Under the pieces are notes generated by a model, which saw only the letters and a list, made by a program, of their open reading frames with translations, ran no database searches and was not told the DNA's origin. The position numbers were made by a program, and so were the translations under genes. Below, piece by piece: positions 34,307 through 46,723 of a DNA stretch of 64,000 nt; the first letter of the stretch is position 1, and every line of letters begins with the position of its first letter. Source of the DNA: Sorghum bicolor (taxonomy: Eukaryota > Streptophyta > Magnoliopsida > Poales > Poaceae); the NCBI RefSeq assembly GCF_000003195.3, contig NC_012872.2:19176491-19240490 (forward strand), in the 5' to 3' direction.

Positions 34307-37300
34307 ATGGTCATAGTTCCAGCTTCCGCGGCCGTACCTGAAGGCCTCACGTTCACCGTCGGCCAGATCACATGGACGACGCGTGGCGGTGCTCTCACGA
34401 CCACAGTTTCGGAAGAAACCCACATCCAATCTGGGATGACGTCGCCTCCGACCACTCGGATGACGGCACCGAGCGCCCGACCACCACTCCCACGCTACAA
34501 GGGGAAGGAGGTCGACTGCTCGGACCTTCTCCAAGCATTTGATCGCGCTGATTCCAAGCTACTCGAAGCTTCCCAACTAGTAGATGGGATCTCGCGGTAG
34601 CCTGATCAAGCCACTCTAACGGATTTTTTCAAATCCCACCGGCCAACTCGTGTCGTTACACACGAACGGCTGAGAACGTCTATGACAATAACCTCAACTC
34701 CCTCAGGACGATTCGTCAAGCGTGAGGCTAACCCGGAGGAGGATTACCCATGCGGTCTGAACAACTCGGCCTCCCTCTACTCACGGCACGTCCAACCCCT
34801 TTTCAACAAGGCGGGTTGGCTGCCAAAACGGAACGGTCGACCAGCTCGTAATTACGTCAACATGGTGACGATTTGAGAGCTACGGGACGGCCAGGCCTCC
34901 AGCACAAACTCGAGCACTGGTTCCGTCCCCACCGAGGTCATAAACTCCGACGACGAGGACAACGATCTGGATTTGCCTTCACATCCTCCGGGCTTCTCTC
35001 GTTTCCTGGTCTTCCCACCACGGCGAGGAGACATCGTTTTCAACGTCAGTGCTGACGAGCTGGTCGTCGATGGAGAAACAGACGAGCAGAGGCAGCTCCG
35101 CGAGCAACGTAACGCCGATCGCGCCCGACGACGCGCGGACGAGGAACGTCAAATCCCGCCGCATAATCTCAGCGACGCTTTCGACATGGTCGGGGATCAG
35201 CCAGTTTACAAAACGCCAAGCGCCAACATGGCTGTGGCCATGGCCAATTTAGATCGGCTCCCTGACACTCCCGATTGCCAGGGCATCCGAACCAGCGTTC
35301 GAGCACATCTGATCGCCGCAATGGGACAGACAGCCACTCTGCTCAAAAGAGTCCAAGCCGTCTCCTATACGGAGGCCACCTCCGACCAGACTCACCGCCG
35401 CCGGACCTCACCGCACCGTTCCACCGACGGTCATCGAAAAAATTCACGGCGTGACGACGGCGGTCGGGATGCTGGCGGTCACCGCGAGCAGAACCATGGG
35501 CGTGGTGAGGAAGTAAACCAGCACAGGGATCTTCGATACAACATCCCTCCCAAAGACGCCCGAGACCGCATCAACAGGCGCGCCACGGAGAGAGCAGTCC
35601 ACGAAAACCTGCGTCGTATCAAATATGATGCAACTCACGGCCCCCCGGGCCTGAGGCAGTTCTCCTCACATCTCCGCCAGGTCGTGTGGCCCCGCAATTT
35701 CAAGCTCGAGAAACTCAAAAAGTACGACGGCATGGAAAATCTGGAAAACTGGATCACTCTTTACGAGATCGCCGTCCGATCAGCAGCAGGAGACGAGCAC
35801 GTCATGGACAACTACTTCCCAGTAGTCCTCGACCAGGCTGGTCACCAGTGGCTTCTTGGCCTGCCCGAGGACTCCTTCGACTCTTGGGAAGAGCTGCGCC
35901 AGGCCTTCATCGACAATTTTATCGCCACATGCGAGCAGCCTGGAAACAAATACGACCTCGAAAGGATAAGGGACAGGAAAAACGAGCCTCTGCGCGATTA
36001 CATCCGGCGATTCTCAGATATGCGCCTTAAGATCCCGAAGATTTCCCACGACGAGGCCATATCTGCTTTCATCAAGGGGCTGCGCTTCCATGAAGCACTG
36101 AGGAACAAGCTGTTGCGTAAAAGGCCAACAACGATGGCCGAGCTCCTCGCCACGGCTAAAAATTACGCCGACGCCGACGACGCAGAAAAACTCATCCGGG
36201 ACGATGCGAGAGGTCCCGACCAGCCTCCCCGGCGAGATGATAGTCGCGGTCGTTTCGACAACAGGAACCACCGACGTCCCGACAACCGTGACCACAGGGA
36301 GGGTTGGGATAGGCGGCGCGACAACCGCGATGATTTCAGAGGAAAGCGCCCCCGCGACCATGACCACAAAGTAAATACGGTCAAACGCCCCAACGGACGG
36401 CGGGACTACCAAGAAGACTACAACAAAACGTTGAAGGGACCGTGCCAACTACATCCAAAGTCCAACCATACCATGGAAGAGTGCCGCGTCCTCAAAAACA
36501 TTTACACACGACGGGCCGCCCAAGACGACTCTGCCAAGAAGAATGGGAAGCAAGACGGACGCGACCACGAAGACGAGGACGAGGACCAAGATAGGGACCC
36601 ACGACACCAGTATGTCAGTCCCACCGACGTGGTCCACTCCATCTTCGGGGGCAAGGTCTCCATCGAATCTAAGCGAGAAAGAAAGCTCCTAAAAAGAGCC
36701 TGCCTCAACATAGACAGCTCGGACGACCTGATCGCAGACCCAAAATTCCCCCCGTGGTCACACAGAGAGATCTCCTTCAGCAGGAAGGATCAGTGGGCCG
36801 CTATCCCAGAGCCAGGTCGTTTCCCTCTAATCTTGGACCCCTACATCAATAGCATCAGATTCGAGCGGGTACTCGTGGACGGAGGAAGCTCCATTGACAT
36901 CCTTTTCCGTAACAGCCTGCCCGCTCTCAAGCTATCTCCGGCACAGCTAAAACCCTACGACGCTCAGTTCTGGGGAGTCCTGCCTGGCCAGAGTTCAGTG
37001 GCCCTCGGACAGATAACGTTGCCTGTCCAATTCGGCACATCCGACCACTTCCGAACAGAGTTCGTCAACTTTGTGGTCGCTGACTTTGATGGGACTTACC
37101 ATGCTATACTGGGCCGACCGTCGCTAACAAAGTTCATGGCAGTCCCACATTACTCATACCTGGTCCTTAAAATGCCCACGGAGAAAGGCGTCCTAACCGT
37201 CAGGGGCAATGTCTACACTGCATACACTTGCGAGGAGGAGAGCTTCAAGATCACCGAAGCAATCGATCTCTCAATCCGCATGGCAGAGACAGTAACCCAG

Positions 37301-37450
37301 GCTGCACAGCTACCTCCCGACCAGCTTCGACTACCCGAGCAGGAGACCGCCAGGAAGAACTCAAAGTCCAAGGAGCATAAGGAAGTACAGCTGGTCGAAG
37401 GCAGTCCCGAGAAGACGGCCCTCATCGGGGCCAACCTAGACCCTAAATAG
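34307..37450 (+). pseudogene. Tat-2 gag and protease
   Basis: The frame opens at ATG 34,307 and stays unshifted through pol. TAG at 34,598 and TGA at 34,874 interrupt the N-terminus; TAG at 37,448 separates protease from RT. The capsid domain has FKLEKLKKYDGMENLENWI, WLLGLPEDSFDSWEELRQAF and IRRFSDMRLKIPKISHDEAI. Arg/Asp-rich stretches follow, with a Cys/His cluster (CQLHPKSNHTMEEC). The protease active site is VLVDGGSSIDILF with the partner block AILGRPSLTKF. Each stop is one transition from a sense codon. Confidence 0.92.
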
Positions 37451-38890
37451 GAAGACGCGCTCGTCAGGTTTCTAAGGGACAACGTAAGCGTTTTCGCATG
37501 GAAACCTGCTGACATGCCCGGCGTCCCACGAAACCTGATCGAGCACTCCTTAAATGTCTCGAAGACCGCAAGACCCATCAAGCAAAAGCTGCGACGGTTC
37601 GCTCGTGACAAAAAGGAGGCTATTAGGACAGAAATAACACGGCTTCTAGCAGCCGGATTCATAAAAGAAGTGTACCATCCCGATTGGCTTGCCAATCCGG
37701 TTCTTGTACGCAAAAAGAATAATGAATGGAGAATGTGCATTGATTACACTGATCTCAATAAACACTGTCCTAAAGATCCTTTTGGTCTCCCTCGCATCGA
37801 TGAGGTGGTCGACTCAACGGCCGGATGCGAACTCCTTTCTTTTCTAGATTGCTACTCTGGTTATCACCAGATCTCGCTAAAGGAAGACGATCAGATCAAA
37901 ACATCTTTCATCACTCCTTTCGGCGCATATTGCTATACGACCATGTCTTTCGGACTCAAAAACGCCGGGGCAACCTACCAAAGGGCCATCCAGCAATGCC
38001 TCCACGACGAGATTCGTGATGACCTCGTCGAGGCTTATGTAGACGACGTCGTCGTCAAAACAAGGGATGCCAGCACCCTAATCGACAACTTAGACCGAAC
38101 CTTCAAAGCACTAAACATGTATAAGTGGAAACTCAATCCCAAAAAGTGCATCTTTGGGGTCCCCTCCGGTCTACTACTCGGCAACGTCGTCAGTCGGGAC
38201 GGCATACGGCCAAACCCTTCAAAAGTAAAAGCAGTACTTGACATGCGACCACCTAAGAATGTCAAGGATATTCAGAAGCTCACCGAATGTATGGCCGCTC
38301 TCAGCCGCTTCATCTCAAGACTAGGAGAAAAAGGCCTCCCCTTCTTCAAACTCCTGAAGGCGTCAGAAAAATTCTCCTGGATAGAAGAGGCTGACGCTGC
38401 GTTCACCCAGCTTAAGACCTTTCTCACTTCACCGCCTGTCCTTACAGCGCCTCAGCCCAATGAAGACCTACTACTTTACATTGCTGCAACTGACAGGGTT
38501 GTGTCGACGGCAATAGTGGTCGAGCGAGACGAGCCAGGCCACGTCTACAAGGTCCAGAGACCCGTTTACTTCATAAGCGAAGTCCTAAACGAGTCTAAGG
38601 CCAGATATCCGCAAATACAGAAGCTCATATACGCCATCCTAATAACATCAAGAAAGCTAAAGCACTATTTCGACGGCCATCGAGTCTTGGTAACCACCAG
38701 TTTCCCTCTTGGGGATATCCTGCGCAATAAAGACGCCAACGGCAGAATTGTAAAATGGGCAATGGAATTATGCCCATTCTCCTTGGAGTTCCAGAGCCGC
38801 ACCACAGTCAAGTCTCAGGCCCTGGTCGATTTCATCGCAGAATGGACGGATCTCAACGAGCCTCCTGTTCCCGACGTCTCCGACCACTAG
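37451..38890 (+). pseudogene. Tat-2 reverse transcriptase and first RNase H
   Basis: Same frame as gag. [49 protein letters not shown] and the catalytic [11 protein letters not shown] gypsy RNase H region follows ([36 protein letters not shown]). It ends at TAG 38,888-38,890, where a Trp codon is likely original. The RT domain itself is uninterrupted. Confidence 0.93.
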
Positions 38891-39478
38891 TCGATGTTCT
38901 TCGACGGGTCCTTAAACATCAACGGCGCCGGCGCTGGGGTACTTTTCGTGTCGCCCAACAAGGACAAACTGCGTTACGTCCTTAGGATCCTTTTTCCGGC
39001 ATCAAACAACGTCGCCGAGTACGAAGCATGCCTTCACGGCATACGATTAGCCGTTGAGTTGGGAGTCAAACGCCTTTATGTCTATGGCGACTCCGCTTTA
39101 GTTATCAACCAGCTCAACAAGGAATGGGACGCAACCCACGAGAAGATGGATCTCTACTGCAAAGAAATTCGCAAATGGGAAACCAACTTCTATGGCATAG
39201 AGTACATCCACGTGGTCCGGGATAAGAACCAGGCAGCAGATGCGTTGTCAAAATTAGGGTCATCTCGGGCCCAGATCCCGCGAGGTGTTTTCGTCCAGGA
39301 CATCCATGAGCCAAGTGTGGGCAAAGATCCGCCTGAAAAGCAACCTATTGAGGCAATGCTCATAGACGACGTTACTCCGACAACCAGTAACCGCGATTGG
39401 CGCACCCCATTCATCCGGTATATATCGGACGGGACAGGCTTTCAAGATAAAACAGAGAACGAGCGCCTCATTCGATGA
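38891..39478 (+). pseudogene. Tat-2 second (archaeal-type) RNase H
   Basis: MFFDGSLNINGAGAGV, ASNNVAEYEACLHGI, VYGDSALVINQL and DKNQAADALSKL supply the usual D-E-D-D residues of the extra RNase H domain that marks the Tat lineage. A TGA at 39,476-39,478 (CGA likely original) interrupts the link to integrase. The frame is unshifted. Confidence 0.9.
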
Positions 39479-40636
39479 TCAAAGAATTACATATTGGTGG
39501 ACGGCAAACTTATGCGAAAAAATGCAAGTTCTGAAGTGCTGCTCAAATGCATATCCCAAGATGATGGCATCAAGCTCCTAGACGACATACATGCTGGATC
39601 CTGCGGCAATCATGCTGCCTCGAGAACGCTGGTCGGGAAAGCCTTCCGAGCAGGTTTTTATTGGCCAACCGCGGTCAACGACGCAGAAAAACTGGTCCGG
39701 CACTGTGAGGGATGTCAGTTCTTCGCTAAACGGACCCACGTGCCTGCTCATGAGATTCAAACTATACCGTCGTCCTGGCCTTTCGCTTGCTGGGGGCTCG
39801 ACATGATCGGGCCATTTAAACCGGCCCCTGGTAACTTCAAGTTCATCTTCGTATTAATCGACAAGTTTTCAAAGTGGATTGAATACATGCCACTGGTCAA
39901 GGCAACCTCCGAGAAGGCCGTGGAGTTCCTCAATCAAGTCATACACAGATTCGGGATCCCAAACAGTATAATCACCGACCTGGGTACTCAGTTCACTGGC
40001 ACCACATTTTGGGACTTCTGCGATGACACAGGCATAGTCATAAAATACGTGTCAGTAGCTCACCCATGGGCAAATGGCCAAGTTGAACGTGTAAACAGAA
40101 TGATCATCGACGCCCTAAAGAAAAGGTTGTACACCGAGAATGACAGAGCACCTGGTCGATGGATGAAAGAGTTACCGGCCGTGGTCTGGGGCCTCCGAAC
40201 ACAGGCTAGTCGGAACACCGGGGTGTCACCCTACTTCATGGTTTACGGCACCGAGGCAGTACTGCCATCTGACATAACCTTCGGATCTCCAAGGATTGAA
40301 AAGTTCGACCAGTCAACAGCCGACAACACCAGGGAACTCGAAATCAACTGCATGGAACAAAAGCGTCTAAATTCGTGCCTTCGAACAACAAAGTATCTTG
40401 CGGCAATCAGACGATACCACAACAGGAACGTTAAGGACCGTTCCTTCGTGGTCGGTGATCTGGTACTCAGGTGGAAAACAAGCCAGGAAGGAATGCACAA
40501 GCTATCCACTCCCTGGGATGGACCCTTTGTGGTCGCCGAGGTCACACGACCCACATCCTACAGATTGGCATATCCAGACGGAACACGCGTGCCTAACTCT
40601 TGGCACATAGACAAACTGCGCCGATTTTATCCATAA
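39479..40636 (+). pseudogene. Tat-2 integrase
   Basis: H2C2 zinc finger (HAGSCGNHAASRT... CEGCQFFA), catalytic D in GLDMIGPF, D in IITDLGTQF, E in NGQVERVNRMI, and a C-terminal domain ending WHIDKLRRFYP. The frame is complete to TAA at 40,634-40,636. The domain itself looks intact; it counts as broken because upstream stops cut the polyprotein. Confidence 0.92.
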
Positions 40637-40919
40637 GTTCTAGTAACTTTTGCTTGTAAGTTTCTTATAGTTGGCAATAATAAAAGTTTTTTCTTTTTGG
40701 CTATACTTTGTTTACACGCAGAGCTTTCGGCAAAGAGCAACAATGTCCTCTGAGACGGAAATGAATCAAACACAGTGACACGTCACTCAGATAACTTCAC
40801 AGCGCTCAAAATAACAGTCATGACAAAAGCAAACTTTATTACAAACTTTACATACAAAGTTTACAATAAATACCCTGACGGGCAGTCACTAGTCTACTCC
40901 TACAGACTACTCTACTGGC
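40637..40919. other. Tat-2 spacer between convergent pol and antisense gene
   Basis: 283 bp with an AATAAA-like signal (AATAATAAAAG near 40,675) after pol. No coding signal was seen. Confidence 0.5.
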
Positions 40920-43900
40920 CTACTGCTCGGGCTGATCACCCGCTTGGCCTTGCTGCCCGGACGAAGGGGTCGGGGCCACCGGCGCCTGGCTGGTCGAGAC
41001 CGCAGGCTTCGACCGCCCATCTCTGGCAATGGACGCCCCCGATAACTCCCTGGCTGACCTGTCTGAACCCGGCTGGTCGGGGGGAGTGGCCGTCCCGCAT
41101 AGATTGATGTCGTCGATCACCGTCGACGACAAGTCTAGCAGTCCAGCCCTAAGCTCGTCCGCCTCCTGCGGGCCGACTTCTTTGGGGTACCCCTTCTCCA
41201 GCCTGGACAAGTCGACCAGGGGGTAGTGGGCGCGCACCATGCTGAGGATATGCACGCCAGCAAACTCCCCGGCGTCCTTCACGAACTGCTGGAGCCAGTC
41301 CCACGCCCGTTGTGCCTTTTCCACTGGCGTCAGTCTCGGCGCGCGGGGCTGGCTCTCCGGAAGCTCGGGGCTGATCAAGTCCAGGACCGGAGATACTTCT
41401 TTCCAGATCCTACAACAATTAACCTTCCAGGAGTCCCGATCCTTGACCAGCTCGTCCAGGTGCTTCTTGGTGTTCGCTTTGAGCACTGATAATCAAGCAA
41501 GATGTTAGCTTCAACATATCGAAACGGGCGATAAGCGGCAAACAACGGGAGCGGCGCGTATTACCAGACAGCTCCCGGTCCCTCCGGTCCAGCTCCTCTC
41601 CTGCTCGGCGCCCGGCCTCCAGCGCCCCGGCAAGCTCTTGGCTGAGCTGTTCTTTCTCTTGTCGGAGGCGAGCAACCTCTTCCTCCAAGCCTACAATAAC
41701 ACATTCCTGGTGAGCAGATCTAATCACACAGCTATATGCAGCTGTTCGGAGAATGCAACTGACCTGTCCTTTGCCGATACTGATCGGCTAGGCGCCGAGT
41801 AAGCTCGAGACGGCGCTCCTCCTGAGCACTCATCTCGGCCACCTTCTCACCAACTTCGGACTGCAGCTGGTCCAGCTCCGAGGATAAGGCCTTATTCTCG
41901 GCCACTATGCCCTCGATCTGGTCGAAGCACCGTTTTTGGTACTTCGCCGTTTTCATCGCGCCCTGCAAGGAAACACATATGTTGAGCACAGGAGCGCTAC
42001 ATATAACTGCTGAACAATGAACAGACCACCTACCTTGACTTCATCCACGAGAGGCTTGGCCGCGCGCTCTACCCTGTCGGCCTCCTCCGTCTCCGCGAGC
42101 TCTTCGTGCCCGATGAAGTGGTCCCCGCGTTGGCACCACACGTACACATGCTGGCGGCCATCACGGGGGCGACCTTCTATCTCCTCCACCTCGTCGTCGG
42201 AGGCCGCCTAGGTTTCCTCGTTTGCCGCACCGCCACCAGTCGTGGTCGTAGGCATCACCGGCCCCTGGACCAGGCCCGGGGAGCCTGCGGACGAAGAGGC
42301 CCCCGCCTGCGGTGGCGTTGGGACTCCCCTCTCTTCCGCAGGGGGAGGGGTCGAGGCTCTGTCTTCCCCTTCCGCGACGCTACTCGGAGGAGCGGTCCTT
42401 GCTGCTTCCCCATCCCTCAGCAGAGTGCTCGCCGCGACACTCGCCGGGGCAGACTCTCTCTCGGCGCCTGTAGCAGCAGCCGTTGCCGCAGGCTGATCTG
42501 TGGTCTGCGGCGTGGCGTCCTCAGCAGCACAAGCAGGCTCGGCCACCCTCTGGTCGGCGGCGTGGTCGGGGTTGACGTCCGACGCCGCGCTAAAGAACAA
42601 AGCAGCATTTTCAAAAAAAACAAAAACAATCGCCAAAGTACGTAAGTTGAACACTCACAGGTCTGATCGACGATGGGCCGCGGTGAACCTCCTCCTAGCC
42701 CTGCCGGTCGGCACCTGCGCCCCCATTTCCATAACATGCGGTGCAGGAGGGGCGCTGGCCACCCGATCAGTAGTGGTCGGTGCACTATCCGGGCGGCTAC
42801 GAGGCCTTCGGACCAGAGACGGTGCGGCCTCCTCCTCCTCCTCGTCGTCGTTGTCGGTGATCCGGACGAGCCGACGGCGCTTTGACGCTTGGCTGCTCTC
42901 TGCCGGCAGCGTCGGCGCAGGCGAAGGATCTGCTGCTAACAGCCTTTTCCCCGCCACTCTCTCCTCGGTGGTCGGGGCCGGACGGGCTTGCTCCTCTTCA
43001 CTGCTGGTCTACCGATCACACCGAGCAGCGTCCTCCACCGGCGGATCCTCCCCTGCGGGATTCTCCATCCCAGGCGCCAGTGACACAAACACTGTGCACC
43101 GGTCAACATCTCCGATCTGCAAAAGTAACAAAGACAAGTCAGCAGCTGACAATAATAACTGCTAAGGAGAAATAACTGGTAAGATACCTTAGGTGCTGGT
43201 TGCCCCAACTTGAAGGCTTGCACCCGATCACTGCCACGGACGAAGCCCCCGTCCGCGAAGTTGAACAGCTCGTTCAACAGCTGCTGCACCTCTGCCTTCT
43301 CCAAGACCTCAGACCGCATCCTGGTCGGGTCCAGGCTCCCGGCATACTCGTATGCCGAATGCACCCTCTTCTGGCAGGGCATCACCCGACGACATACAAA
43401 GTTGCCGACCACGCCCAGCCCGTCCAAGTGCGACCAGTCGATCAGCTTCATCAGGTCCGCCACTTGGCCGTCGAACTCTGGGCGGTCGCAGAACGTGGAG
43501 CTGCCTGGTTCTTCCCTGATGTAGAACCACTTCTTGTACCATTTGGTTAGGGAAGTGTTCCATGGGCAGTGCAGATAACGGTTCTTCATCCCGTCGCGAA
43601 GGTTGAGGTATACTCCACCTGCAACCTTGGAGCCTCCAACCGCTCTCTTTTTTCTTAAACAAAAAAGATAGCGAAAGAGATCAAAGTGCGGCTCTATGCC
43701 AACATAGGCCTCGCACAGATGGATAAAAGTGGAAATGAGAAGAATTGAGTTCGGGTGCAGATTGCAAATCCCGATCTCATAATACAAAAGAAGACCTTGA
43801 AGAAAAGGATGAACAGGCACCCCAAAACCCCTCTTAAGGAAATCCTCGAACACTATGATCTCACCAGCGCGGGGGTCGGGGTAGCTTTCCCCCTCAGGCG

Positions 43901-44021
43901 CTCTCCAGCCGCCGAGCTCCGGGCTGTGCAGCAGTCCCATATCGACGAGGTCACCGAGGGACTTTGCGGTGCTGCGGGATTTCTTCCATTCCTTGGCCAT
44001 CAGCTCGGCCCTCTTCGCCAT
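40920..44021 (-). pseudogene. Tat-2 antisense six-exon gene (putative gypsy-type transposon domain)
   Basis: Exons inferred from GT-AG sites in continuous phase: 43,188-44,021, 42,659-43,116, 42,034-42,589, 41,764-41,962, 41,565-41,690 and 40,920-41,485 (2,739 nt, about 912 codons). Exon 1 has WKKSRSTAKSLGDLVDMGLL, FLKRGFGVPVHPFLQGLLLYYE and NPNSILLISTFIHLCEAYVGI-like blocks, which fit the domain family called putative gypsy-type transposon (PF04195 type). Exons 2-3 are Pro/Ala/Glu-rich with a basic patch (KRRRLVR). Exons 4-6 are coiled coil (LEEEVARLRQEKEQLSQEL). One TAG in exon 2 (about 43,010) and one in exon 3 (about 42,208) break it. Function is unknown. Confidence 0.82.
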
Positions 44022-44461
44022 TGGAGATACGGGAGTGATTTCAAGCTAGGAGGGTGGTTCCTGACGTCGGTGGTTCAAGCTAGGAGGGTGCAGGTGGTTG
44101 AAGAAGGCGAGAGCGGAAAGCTTGAAGGCAATGGCAGGGTAAGCAATGCGGGGTTAATGTTAGGATTTTATAAATCGCAACTCCACCCCTCCCACTTCCC
44201 GCATTCTGGGGAAGTGGGCGGGCCATACGGCGGACACGGCACTTCGGTTTTCAATGATTATCGACAATTAATGCGGCGGAGTTTTCGTACAAATTGATGG
44301 TTTCCTTTTCTCAAACCGCGCAAAGGGCGGCTGTACAGTTGCCAGGCGCAACTTTTCATGCCGCCATCTGACATCCCGTCAGGAGGTCTCGTCACGTCAA
44401 CCTTTATGTGGTAAAATTTTTCAAGACAAGCAGACAGAACATGGTAGAGTGTCAACAATCC
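44022..44461 (-). promoter_or_regulatory. Promoter region of Tat-2 antisense gene
   Basis: TATAAAA on the minus strand at 44,166-44,172 lies 145 bp upstream of the ATG at 44,021. The two PMD-type genes have 151 and 154 bp. The remainder is GC-mixed sequence without coding signal. Confidence 0.6.
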
Positions 44462-45000
44462 AAGGGCTGAACCGACCACCGAGCACTTGATGCTCGGGGA
44501 CTGGTCGTCCAGTCTATCAACTCGGAACTTCAAGGAACGCACCGACCACCGAGCACTTGATGCTCGGGGACTGGTCGTTAAATTTTTTGGGACTGCACCG
44601 ACCACCGAGCGCTTGATGCTCGGGGACTGGTCGCCTAGTCTATTAGTTTGGGAATCAGCGGGCTGTATCGATCTCCGAGCATTGTACGCTCGGGGACTGG
44701 TCGACCAGCTCACCAATTTGAGAATTCGGGGACTGTACCGACCACCGAGCGTTCTAAGCTCGGGGACTGGTCGATTTTTCTATTCAATTGCAGATGAGCA
44801 TGATATGCTCGGGGACTGGTAAATTCAATTTTTTAGACCTTGCTACAAGGCTCATACTTCGTCTTCCAGCAAGCTCGGGGACTACATCGGTACGATGCAT
44901 CTGGCGATGCATCTCAGTTTCAGAATTTCTTTGAGGACTTTTCTTTTGACCCTGGCACCACGTGCCTACGTCACCTACTACCAGGCTCGGGGACTAAGTG
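44462..45000. repeat. Tandem array of GCTCGGGGACT units
   Basis: GCTCGGGGACT occurs at 44,492, 44,562, 44,618, 44,688, 44,758, 44,807, 44,873 and 44,985. Most copies are preceded by ACCGACCACCGAGC and form a GAGC...GCTC stem, and most are followed by GGTCG. Main spacing is about 70 bp. The element's own polypurine tract at 45,281 is a close variant (GCTTGGGGACT). Confidence 0.9.
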
Positions 45001-45280
45001 GGCACACTTCACCTTGCGGTGAATATGCTTGCTTTTTGAAAGACTATACTTTTCAGAAAAGTAAAGTGGGCACACTTCACCAGGAAAGAAATCTTTTTTG
45101 ATTAAGAGCACCATGCATTCTTTGAACAACCTGCTTCTTCGATGTCATTGTTGATCAACTGTCTTTTGAGTCGGTCAAAATACCGTAGCAACTGTTTGGA
45201 CGAATTTCCTGCTTATTGAAGACGTTAAGCCTCACTGATCGAAGAAGCTCAAGACGGCGTGTTACATCACAATACATGGT

Positions 45281-45294
45281 GCTTGGGGACTAGC
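45281..45294 (+). promoter_or_regulatory. Tat-2 polypurine tract
   Basis: GCTTGGGGACTAGC lies immediately before the 3' LTR. Confidence 0.75.
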
Positions 45295-45703
45295 TGTGGG
45301 GGTATAAACCCCTATACCCTCATAGTCCTATATGGGCCGCACCGTTAGAGGTGGCTCGGCCCACAGGATGAAGACGTGCGGCGCACGACTGGTCGGCGTG
45401 CACCGCAAGACTACAAGATATTGTACCAAATAGGATAGTTTACTTGTAACTCTGTCCCTTCACGATATATAAGGAGGGGCAGGGGTCCCCTAGAGGACAA
45501 GTCAGACATCATTATTCTCTCAACACAAATCAATACAATCAGACGCAGGACGTAGGTATTACGCCAACTTGGCGGCCGAACCTGGATAAAAAGCTTGCCT
45601 GTGTCTTGCGTCACCATCGAGTTCGTAGTTTGTGCACCGTCTACCGATAAACTACTACCGTGGGTATACCCCAAGGTAGACTGCCGACCAGCTTTTGTCG
45701 ACA
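45295..45703 (+). repeat. Tat-2 3' LTR
   Basis: 409 bp, the same length as the 5' LTR. Three differences from it, all at CpG sites (about 45,344, 45,633 and 45,696). Confidence 0.97.
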
Positions 45704-45708
45704 CAGCC

Positions 45709-46723
45709 ATACTTGCTATAACATCTTTTACATATATTCACATTGAGTTGATCGAGCTGTGTAGACCCTTAGGAGCTTTTCATGTGGTTAAATTAAGATA
45801 TTCACTTGCACACATCTACTACACCCTCCACCACCATCCATTAAAATTGCTAAAAATTATCACTCACTGTCCCAAGTGTTGTTATTCTCTCTCTCTAAAA
45901 AGATCCAATAGAGAAGAGGCATGGGTTATACAAAAATATGCGAGGAAATAAAAAGGGGCAAGTGCCTGGAACCTCAGATAAGAAAGAAAGAAAAAGAGTG
46001 AGACGAGAGGTAAAAATGGACAAGTGTCCGGAGTAGAATTAGGGGTACAAAGATGCCCACTTGAGCGGAAAAAATGGACAAGTGTCCGACAGTAGAATTA
46101 GGGGTATCTACTACCCACCTAAAAAAAGAGAGAGATAGCCTATGTTCTCCCAAAGCAAAGATCAAAGAAGAGGAGAGGTAGTAATATGAGGAGTAATGAG
46201 AAGTAAGTTTTATTATCACTTATACATTCTTTTACCATCACTATCATTTACTCCACCACACATGCACATCTTGATTTAATTATATGCTGAGTTCCTTTGG
46301 ATCCATGGCTCGATTAGACAACATATGTATGAGCTGTTTTTCACACCTATGAGCTCCACTTAAATATCCCATTAGCTATAGGTAAGTGACATTTTTGGTA
46401 AGGATCCACAAATACCACATATAGAGAGACTTGAGAGAATCATTGCTTGGAACTCTAAATTTATTTTTGAAAACTTATGAAAAACTCTGGAACAAAGGTG
46501 AAGTATAGACAGGAGGAATAGTGCTTGACTTAATTATTTTGTCTTTCAATAACTTAAGACTTAAGTGCAGGTACTAAGCTCCATGACACTTCACTCTAAT
46601 CTGGAAGAATTTTTATATAAAAGCATGTGTGCCTGTCAGGAAAGAAAACATCATAGCAACTCCTGATCCATCTGAGTTTAGCTGTTTGCTCAGGGACGAG
46701 CAAAGGGTAAGCTTGGGGGAGTT
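45709..46723. other. Athila B 3' noncoding region, right part
   Basis: About 1 kb without coding signal. Motifs such as AAATGGACAAGTGTCCG and GTAGAATTAGGGGTA recur here and also at 51,546-51,670 in element A, showing shared 3' regions. A purine tract (CTTGGGGGAG, 46,711-46,720) precedes the LTR. Confidence 0.7.

Larger units (their letters stand above)
33850..45703 (+). mobile_element. Tat-lineage element Tat-2, complete and young
   Basis: This 11,854-bp element has 409-bp LTRs and exact CAGCC duplications (33,845-33,849 and 45,704-45,708). It carries gag, protease, RT, two RNase H domains and integrase on +, then a six-exon gene on minus, then a tandem-repeat region and the 3' LTR. The two LTRs differ at only three positions, all CpG to TpG/CpA. 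If a rate of 1.3e-8 per site per year applies, that is about 0.3 million years. It is the youngest layer of the nest. Confidence 0.96.

Noticed and set aside
42208..43165. Plus-strand Arg/Ser-rich ORFs of up to 221 codons
   Set aside because: Complement of GC-rich exons of the minus-strand Tat-2 gene, which has splice sites and a promoter; the plus frames have neither.
44462..44830. CRISPR-like array
   Set aside because: Units degenerate, spacing irregular, spacers partly repeated, and the context is a plant retrotransposon. It is a retroelement tandem repeat.
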